Of a DNA stretch of 64,000 nt, positions 56,766 through 64,000 are shown in pieces. The stretch is from Asterias rubens (taxonomy: Eukaryota > Echinodermata > Asteroidea > Forcipulatida > Asteriidae): assembly GCF_902459465.1 (NCBI RefSeq), contig NC_047063.1:24163055-24227054 (forward strand), read 5' to 3'. Each line of letters begins with the position of its first letter. Position 1 is the first letter of the stretch. Below the pieces are notes generated by a model. That model saw nothing but the letters and a program-made list of their open reading frames with translations, was not told where the DNA came from and did no database searches. Made by a program: the position numbers and the translations under genes.

Positions 56766-57359
56766 GTGATGGACATAACCGCTCTGGATTTTCGATGATA
56801 TCTCAAAAACTCTAATAGCCTACCACCTTTTGAAATGAAATTTCCATATTGAGTTAGTTTTATTTTATACACTCTAGTATAAAAACAATCGAACGGTTCC
56901 AAAAACCAAATGTTTTGCGTTCCTTTCAACGAATGGGAGATTGCAAACTGTTTGGAAAGTTTGCTGGAAAATGTTATAACGAGCCACCTTGTGTAACACA
57001 GATCTCATTAATAACCACACCTACGCCCCAGTTCTCGAGAGGGGCTGTTATTATACGAAGGTCTTCTCTATAATTAGGAAGAACCGAAGACCCAAATTTC
57101 CCAAGAGAAATTCCCCGAGGGGCAATCTGTGCAGACCGCGGGTGTTTCATGGTTATTCCGTATAATTACGACACCATTAGTATGCAGGGAAAACACCCGA
57201 GGGGTGGGTCTGATATGCATTGCGCACAGGGGACTCCGACCCGGTGGGGGTGTCCACACGTTCAAACCAGTTTACTTTTCTTTCTTTTTTAACATCAGGG
57301 ATCCTTGAGTTTTAAAAAAGCGAGCACGTTCTCGCTTCGGTTTCGCATTCAAAATCATC

Positions 57360-57545
57360 AGGCAGGGGCGTCAAACCGTTTTGAAAAGGGGACATATAAC
57401 ATTTACGGCGTGTGCATGGTCCGTGGCCCGCTTGCGCGGCCCGCTTTAGGCCCCCGGGAATTATGTAGGCCGTAGATGCTCTGGTGCTATCTAGGGAGTC
57501 TGGGGATGATGTGCGCCCCCCCCCCCCCCCCCCCCATCTCAGATG
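57360..57545. repeat. G/C-rich degenerate repeat ending in a C homopolymer
   Basis: CAGGGGCGTC followed by palindromic GGCCCGCTTGCGCGGCCCGC and a run of about 22 C. It resembles decayed hAT-like ends but no partner end was identified. Confidence 0.4.
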
Positions 57546-57826
57546 TTGAAATTTAATGCCTATTTTCAAGCTATGATGCACCTATTTTTGCTTTTATTGC
57601 TGTAATTTAGGCTATTACATGTCTAAACCCATTGCATGTTGCATATAGCATGGGCGTCATCTTCACTGCAAGAGCTTATTACGTAACGGGGGAGTCAAAC
57701 CTGGGCTCGCAGAAAACAATAAAACGTGGTTTTCGTTTGGGCTCTAACAATATTTACTGTTTGAACACTTGTATATAAAACAGTGTTTAAAAAACACATT
57801 TGATGTCTACACACCGTTTATCATGT

Positions 57827-58217
57827 TTAAAGACACTGGACACTATTGGTAAGTGTCAAAGACCAGTCTTCTCACTTGGTGTGTCTCAACATAGGCATAT
57901 GCAAAAAATAACAAACCTGTGAAAATTTGAGCTCAATATTGGTCGTCCAAGTTGCGAGATAATAATGAAAGAAAAAACACCCAGCTGTCACACGAACTTG
58001 TTTGCTTTCTGGTGCTTGATTTCGAGACCTCAAATTCTAATTCTGAGGTCTCGAAATCAAATTCGTGGAAAGTTACTTCTTTCTCAAATACGTTATTTCA
58101 TAGGGAGCCGTTTCTCACAATGTTTGTTATCAATCTCTCCCCATTTACTCGTTACCAAGTAAGTTTTTATGGTAATAATTATTTTGAGTAATTACCAATA
58201 GTGACCACTGCCTTTAA
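57827..58217. mobile_element. Family B TTAA MITE, full copy
   Basis: It begins TTAAAGACACTGGACACT and ends GTGACCACTGCCTTTAA, with an intact central hairpin (TTTCGAGACCTC, GAGGTCTCGAAATC). Another 50-bp fragment is at 58465-58520. Confidence 0.85.
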
Positions 58218-58859
58218 AAATGATTAAGATGTTTATCATTATGACACCACATGGTTTGTATGATTCAAATACACAAAATAATCTAAACATGTTTCAGATG
58301 TTTGTTGAAAATCAAAACACTGTTTTTAAATGTGTTTAGTTTTTAGCTCCTTTTATGAAAGATTGACATTTTGTGAACACACAATTATTTAAATATAAAA
58401 AAAGACGCAAGTTACATGTACATCGTGCAGATGACGTGTAGTCCTTATTATTTTAATACGATTCTCAGTCACGCGAAGTTGTGTGCTTTCAGATGCTTGA
58501 TTTCGAGACCTCAAATTCTTTACGTCTTTTACTTTTCATTTTCCGTGCAGACAAAATATCAAAAAGAATTCAAGGACGTCTTTTCCTTTACATTTGTACA
58601 GACGATTTCCCATTAAAAAAGTCTGCTCCCAATCCTTTTGTTACGTAACTTACGTTTTTACAGACAACCTAAAAACACTTTCAGTGACTTCTTTTAATAA
58701 TAGAAAATATATGAAAAGACTCTCAGGTCTTTATGTCTTTTTACTTCAGTACATAATGGGTAATAATTGCAATTTGCTCCACTATCATGGGTTTAGTGGT
58801 AGCCTTTTGCCAAGGCCTTCGTGGCTGAGACAGCTTAATAGAGCCGCTATAACAACTAG

Positions 58860-58960
58860 CGACTGGAGGGAGACCTCCAGGCGCGGATCCAGGGGGCGTG
58901 GGGCGCACGCCCCCCCCCCCCCTTGGGTAGGGGGTAAACCCTGGGTTTTTTTTTTTTTTT
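58860..58960. repeat. GGCGCGGATCCAGGGGGCG repeat with C and T runs
   Basis: GGCGCGGATCCAGG followed by C(12) and T(~22). An inverted fragment, CTGGATCCGCCCCTGAC with a C run, is at 60460-60500. It is a common dispersed animal repeat; the superfamily is uncertain. Confidence 0.5.
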
Positions 58961-60195
58961 TTTTTTAAAGCTATTAATGTACACTGCGCCTTGAACACCC
59001 ATCATTAGGGTGGATATGTGCGTATTACAACTTAAAGCCATTATACACTTTCGGTACAGAAAAAGTTCACAGATTTACAAATAATTTACCGGGTTTACAG
59101 AAGGTAATGGTGTAAGATTTCTCTTGAAATATTGTTCCACGAGATGCTTTACTTTTTGAGAAAACATTAAAACAATAAGTTCACGATAGCGAGAATACGG
59201 CTTTATTTTAAACACATGTCATGACACGGCGAAACGTGCGGAAACAAGTGTGGGTTTTCCCGTTATTTTCTCCCGACTCCGATGACCGATTGAGCCTAAA
59301 TTTTCACAGGTTTGTTATTTGATATAGAAGTTGTGATTAACGAAGTGTGGGCCTTGGACAATACTGCTTACCGAAAGTGTCCAAAGGCTTTAAGTTTTAT
59401 TATTACTGTTTTAATGTGAACCACTATTATTTCACTCACAGACATTGTCTCATTAGGAATTTAACGTAAATCTGATTTCGAGGAGGATCCCCCTGCGTGC
59501 GAATAAAATCTCAAGCCTAGTTATTATTATTTTTTAAATGCACGCCCTGGCATACATGTCCGGTGTAACATTGTCAAATAAACTAACGTCGTAAAAACTG
59601 GTTTGTTTTTTCTTCAGTAGTTCATATTAATGACCCTGTTAACAAATTTTAGTCTGAAAATGCAAGTATTTTGATACCGCAATTATAAATGTGCAAAACA
59701 TTGATCGCCACCGACCTACAGGGTCAGCAGATTGGGGAAAAACTAGCCCACATAAATCGGTCCAATCCACTCCGTATCCTTGGCCCATCAAGTACCTTAG
59801 ATATAAATTTCTTCCGCTTTTTGAAAGAAAACAAAACGATCTACAACGATCTGCATCATGAAACATACCAATGCTTCTGAAGCTGTAGATAGCCCTATAC
59901 GCCTAGATTTTTTATTTTTTAACATCACACGTGTTGGGTAAAAATCAAATGACATTTGAGTGTGAACTTTTTCAAAGATCTTGAACATTTAGGAGTTAGT
60001 AATCCATCTTCATAGAAACAATTATGCTATATTCTCTCTCTACATCTATTTACAATCCTTTATTATTATTATTTTGTTAAGTCATGGCTAATAGTTTATT
60101 GGGTCTCAGTCCCCTGCAGCCTGACCGTAACGTGGAGAATACCCACACGCGCCTAAAGCCAAAAAAATCCCTGCTTATCCGTGGAATACGCTTGA
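58961..60195. other. Intergenic with decayed repeats
   Basis: A right half of family B lies at about 59265-59396 (CCGATTGAGCCTAAATTTTC, GTGTCCAAAGGCTTTAA). The rest shows no supported gene. Confidence 0.45.
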
Positions 60196-60597
60196 CGTAA
60201 GTTCGGAATTCACTGTTTCCGTAAGCGCCAAGCAAGTTCTTTGCTTAGGGTAAGCAGAGCCATGAAATTTTACCCGGCACATCAAAGCTGACCGGCATTT
60301 TATTTCCTTTTTTTTTAAAAAGTATTCCTTTGTTTAATAATCGATTTAGAAGAAACAACTTTCCCATTGAAAGCACTAACGACAGTGGACATTTCGTACA
60401 GAAAACAAATGCTGCCTTGGGATGACGCGGTCTTTCATTCTGAAAAAAAAACAATCACGCCCCCCCCCCATTTGTAAAATCCTGGATCCGCCCCTGACCT
60501 CGCTCCCAATTGACGGCTCTGCAGTGGTCCCAAGCATCGCGCCCTCACGAGCAAAGTAGTGTTCCATAATAGGAGATTCTGCCCTAGCCTGAACATC

Positions 60598-60760
60598 TTA
60601 CGCTTTTGAAACCTTCTCCAGAAGACGATCAGAGCATACTGATCGAAACGTCGAGTTAATCCAACGGTTCTTTTCAGAACCACCCCAGCTCATTTAGAGA
60701 TAGTCATTACATGGTGTTACCGCAAACTGTTCTATATCTTATTTCCACCATGCAACGTTT
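60598..60760. repeat. Single arm of the GAAACGTC palindrome
   Basis: CTTCTCCAGAAGACGATCAG, AGCATACTGATCGAAACGTC, then CAACGGTTCTTTTCAGAACC and TACATGGTGTTACCGCAA match the right arm of 27612-27881 closely. Confidence 0.75.
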
Positions 60761-61598
60761 CAAATTCTACTTAATCTTACGACTGGTTCACGTCCTGCTC
60801 TAGTAAAATGTTCTGTGTTCAAGCACATTTTTATTTTTTTTACCCATTCAGTTTCCTTTGTTTTGTTTTAGTTTATAATATCGCCAGCTCTCCATTGCTC
60901 TCTAATAAGATCGGTCATTAACATATTGAGTAAGAAACGACCCTGCCCTTCGCCAATACGTAAACCATTGAAGCAGCAGGAAAACTTTTTGAAGCTACCA
61001 ATTGGTTGAAATCTTGCTCTATATAGTCAATTTTTCTGTACTCAATCCCAAATAAAATGTATAAAAAATTGAAATACACACATTCAGTTTTCCTTGTGGT
61101 TTATTAATTTATAATTATCTCCAGCTCTTTACCAAATAAGATTTGTTGGTCATTAACGTTCTGGAATAATTACTATAAAAAAAATTGTAGCGGGCACACT
61201 TCTGGGTCCTGGGAGTCCCCATTGGTCTCATTACATACGACCTGATGCCTGTTTCGAGGTAAATTAAAGAAGTATAGAGAGCGTCTAACACCAAAGGTGA
61301 CCGTAATATCATGTCATGTCATTACTGATCACAGAAGGTTGTTAATGGACGTCATGGGGTGTTTTAATAGCGGTCTTTCTTATGCTTTCTTGCTGTGACG
61401 CAACGAACTCTTTGATTGGCTCCAAGATAATCGGGGAACACTCTTATAATGAACGGTGACTTATTATAGACGGATATTATGTCAGATCGGCAGAAGGGTG
61501 AGGTGGAGTTTGTCTCACATTGGAAAGTTCTCTCCAGATATTCGGCCCTTTTTGTTGTTGTCTCATATAAACTGTTGAGATTTGGTCCATAATCCAAG
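60761..61598. other. Upstream region of the GPCR gene
   Basis: AT-rich. No exon or named repeat was found. It presumably contains the GPCR promoter, apart from the motif overlapping the start codon. Confidence 0.4.
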
Positions 61599-61605
61599 AT
61601 GGCCG
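61594..61605 (+). promoter_or_regulatory. YY1-type motif overlapping the GPCR start codon
   Basis: CCAAGATGGCCG contains CAAGATGGC, the exact complement of the YY1 consensus GCCATCTTG, with the start ATG inside it. It also gives a strong initiation context (A at -3, G at +4). YY1 binding downstream of the transcription start is a known arrangement; its use here is inference. Confidence 0.45.
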
Positions 61606-62666
61606 ACTTCATGTCCACTCCTTATCCTAATGACACGGATGAGTACAGCAATTCAGTAACCAATACTACATATTCTGGTGATCAGGTCGACGGAGGTGAG
61701 TTAATATTGAGGAAGATCGCCACGGTTATCACGGCGGTCGGCATCGTTCTCAACCTGGCATTCATTATTGTCGTTGCCCGCCACAAGTCCATGAACAACC
61801 ATATCAACGTCTATTTGGTCAACCTGGCAGTGGCTGACCTCATGGTCGTGGTCTTGGCATGCTTTGGGATGTACACGAACATTCTGTCGTATCTGCCTTC
61901 AAACTACGTCGGGTGTTTCTTCATCGTGCTGGTGACAATGCCGTACTATGCCAGCACCGCCATCGTGTCGTTGGTGGTGGCCGATCGGTACTTGGCCGTC
62001 TGTCACCCGTTGCGGCACCGAGTGGTGGCCTGCAAGGCACGCAGCGCCAAGCTCGTCACGGTGGCGTGGTGTTTCAGTATCGTCTACACGTGCATCGTTT
62101 ACCTGGAGAGCACCATAGAAACACAAGGTTGTCAGCTCCTGCAGGGTTCCGGGGAGAGCTACACCATAAACACCCAAGGCGAAACCCAAACCTTCCTCTT
62201 CAGTGAGATCTTCAAACCACTCCCTGTGGTTCTCCTGTTGATCTGCAGTATCGTCATGTACACTCGGATGATCAAGTTAGTCCGAAATCAAGTCAAATTC
62301 CGAAAACAAGTTAACTCGGCTGCCGTAACTAGATCAGAGAAACCGAGTCAAAGTTGTGTGAGAATGAACAGAATGGTTGCAACGAACACCTTCGTTTTCT
62401 TCATCTGCCTATCACCGAGGACTTCTCTTCTGATCGCCAACTACATCCAAGCCGCCTTTGGGTTGAAACTATTCCAGCACCCGGTGCTGACAGTAGTCTC
62501 GACTATGCTCTTGTTCACCAACTCGTGCATCAATCCGTTGATCTACAATTTGACCAATAAAACCTACAGGCGGGCATTTCGCGAGGTGTTCTTTGGCTGT
62601 TTGTCTCAATCTCCAGCATCGGATTCTGGGAAGAAGTCAACAGTCTACAACATCTCAAAATGACTC
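61599..62666 (+). CDS. Class A (rhodopsin-family) GPCR, peptide-receptor-like, intronless
   Basis: A 354-residue seven-helix receptor. The extracellular N-terminus has N-glycosylation sites at N11 and N22. Class A marks are N52 in TM1, LAVAD with D80 in TM2, C106 and C178 for the TM3-ECL2 disulphide, DRY at 129-131, W157 in TM4, and NPLIY at 312-316 in TM7. TM6 reads CLSP (270-273), so the usual toggle Trp of CWxP is Leu. The overall pattern resembles invertebrate orphan neuropeptide/galanin/allatostatin- or TRH-like receptors, but the ligand cannot be read from sequence. The tail is short, with no obvious palmitoylation cluster beyond C334. The first ATG is used; M5 is a possible alternative. 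Stop TGA at 62661-62663 follows NISK closely. Confidence 0.88.
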
Positions 62667-62696
62667 TTCCCATACCCTCTATTTCCCGGTTGACAG

Positions 62697-63395
62697 GCCC
62701 TTTTCGAAACTTCGGTTTGAGAGAACTGCAGCCGATTTCACGAAACGCTATGATTAATCCGATCTCGAGTTAGGATGAGTAACATGTCCTAACTTAGGAT
62801 GGGTTCAGTGTGTCCCAACGTAAGGATACGGCACTTAAAGGTACTGGACACTATTGGTAATTACTCAAAATAATTATTCGCATAAAAACTTACTTGGTAA
62901 CAAGTAATGGGGAGCTGTTGGTAGTATAAATCATTGTGAGAAACGGCTCCCTCTGAAGTAAACTAGTTTTCGAGAAAGGAGTAATTTTCCATGAATTTGA
63001 TTTCGCGACGTTAGATTTAGAATTTTGAGGTCTCGAAAACAAGCATCGTGTAACAAGGGTGTTTTTTCTTTCATAATACTATCTCGCAAATTCGACGACC
63101 GATTGAGCTCAAATTTTCACAGGTTTGTTATTTTATGCATATTATGTTGGGATACACCAAGTGAGAAGACTGGTCTAAGACAATAACCAATATAGTGTCC
63201 CATGTCTTTAACTCGTCCTAGGATTAACCCTTATATTTGGATGAGTTTGGTGAAATCGACGGCTGGGCTTTTGGCTTGGGCTCCTAGTCCTAGCTCTATC
63301 AGTAATACTTAGGGAATGTGCGCCTTCCTTACGGGGCTCAAATGAGGGGGACGGAGCCAAATACCGAGCCCAAGCCGAGATTTCGAAAAGGCCCT
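62697..63395. mobile_element. GGGCCTTTTCGAAA inverted repeat with a nested family B MITE
   Basis: The ends GGCCCTTTTCGAAACTTCGG and CCGAGATTTCGAAAAGGCCC are nearly exact complements. Inside are a diverged TCCTAACTTAGGA segment and, at 62834-63211, a full family B copy that inserted later. Confidence 0.7.
62834..63211. mobile_element. Family B TTAA MITE, full copy, nested
   Basis: It begins TTAAAGGTACTGGACACT and ends TAGTGTCCCATGTCTTTAA. Confidence 0.83.
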
Positions 63396-64000
63396 TTGGT
63401 CCATAATTATACAATTTTTGGTATTGAGAATTAAGTGCTATACTAATTGAGCAGTACAGCAGCTTTGGATAATGCTTATTGAGAAAAGTTTCACTTCGAT
63501 GTACTGCAGTTATGCAAACAGGTTTTATCAAAAAAATAATAATCTGAGAGAAGCGTTACTTGCAGTAACGCTTCTCATAGTGTGTACTCCATTTGCAGAT
63601 TAAACTGTTTTTGTGTGGACAGATTTTCGACATCTCAAAAACGCTATACAACATAACAACCTATTGAAGTTAAATTTCACAGGTTAATTGGGTATATCTT
63701 TAAGTATAACAGGATTGTAACAAAGAGTGGTTCCATGGCAACGAACAATAATTATGTGTGTAATCCCTTTAATATCTCTACTACAGAGATTCACTTTATA
63801 TCAGATTCCACTGTCTTTTATGATGATGCATTGTTTTGTCTAAACAAACACTTTACAATGTTTTAAACACATATGACAGTGACAGTGTGAGGCTGTGTAA
63901 CCGTAGCCAGAGATTGTTAATAGTTTAATCTCATAGTATCATTTTGAGAAAAAGTAAGTACTCGTTTTCAGATGATAGAATAATGCTCTGATTTGCCCTT
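63396..64000. other. Intergenic, no gene recognised
   Basis: A short palindrome (AGAAGCGTTACT-TGC-AGTAACGCTTCT, about 63550-63577) and a dispersed repeat fragment (ATCTCAAAAACGCTATACAA, about 63630). No gene is supported. Confidence 0.45.

Overview
The window reads as nuclear DNA of a marine deuterostome, most likely an echinoderm and perhaps a sea star. The base composition is AT-rich, genes have GT-AG introns, two coding regions are intronless, and palindromic non-autonomous transposons and minisatellites are very dense. The species call is inference from repeat style and gene content; nothing in the sequence names it. No bacterial, CRISPR or viral-genome architecture is present.

Layout. 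At 1-2.85 kb are the last two exons of an unrecognised acidic protein (+). It converges tail-to-tail on a complete three-exon TXNL4B gene (-, 3138-5424), a spliceosomal thioredoxin-fold protein of 149 residues. At 6.1-6.7 kb is a small foldback element whose centre holds TTAGGG repeats. TRMT10C, the mitochondrial RNase P subunit and tRNA methyltransferase, is a single coding exon at 8376-9716, with CRE and YY1 motifs about 0.4 kb upstream. At 12908-21253 lies an 8.3-kb foldback transposon: its arms are inverted arrays of a ~236-bp repeat and it is flanked by a 9-bp target duplication.

A LAPTM/Mtp-like four-pass membrane protein gene runs from about 22.9 or 27.2 kb to 40.2 kb. I assembled it from seven coding exons with consistent phases (267 codons). 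It has two homologous candidate first exons 4.3 kb apart. Its introns carry a 27-bp minisatellite, an amplified array of 3' splice sites, a duplicated 5' splice site and a dead CR1-like LINE. A dead L1/Tx1-like reverse transcriptase follows at 41.9-42.5 kb. A full-length but inactivated BEL/Pao LTR retrotransposon sits at 43684-49639 with target duplication ATCTT, strongly unequal LTRs and no RNase H region.

The right third holds an intronless NTF2-like 'pathogen-related protein' homologue (50540-51313), another dead LINE (54.4-56.0 kb), and an intronless class A GPCR (61599-62663). Between the genes, two palindromic families bounded by TTAA recur throughout, together with several other hairpin MITEs.

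The cellular genes are unrelated singletons (splicing, mitochondrial RNA processing, endolysosomal membrane, secondary-metabolism-like fold, peptide-type signalling). The most interesting material is the foldback transposon and the splice-boundary duplications in the LAPTM-like gene.
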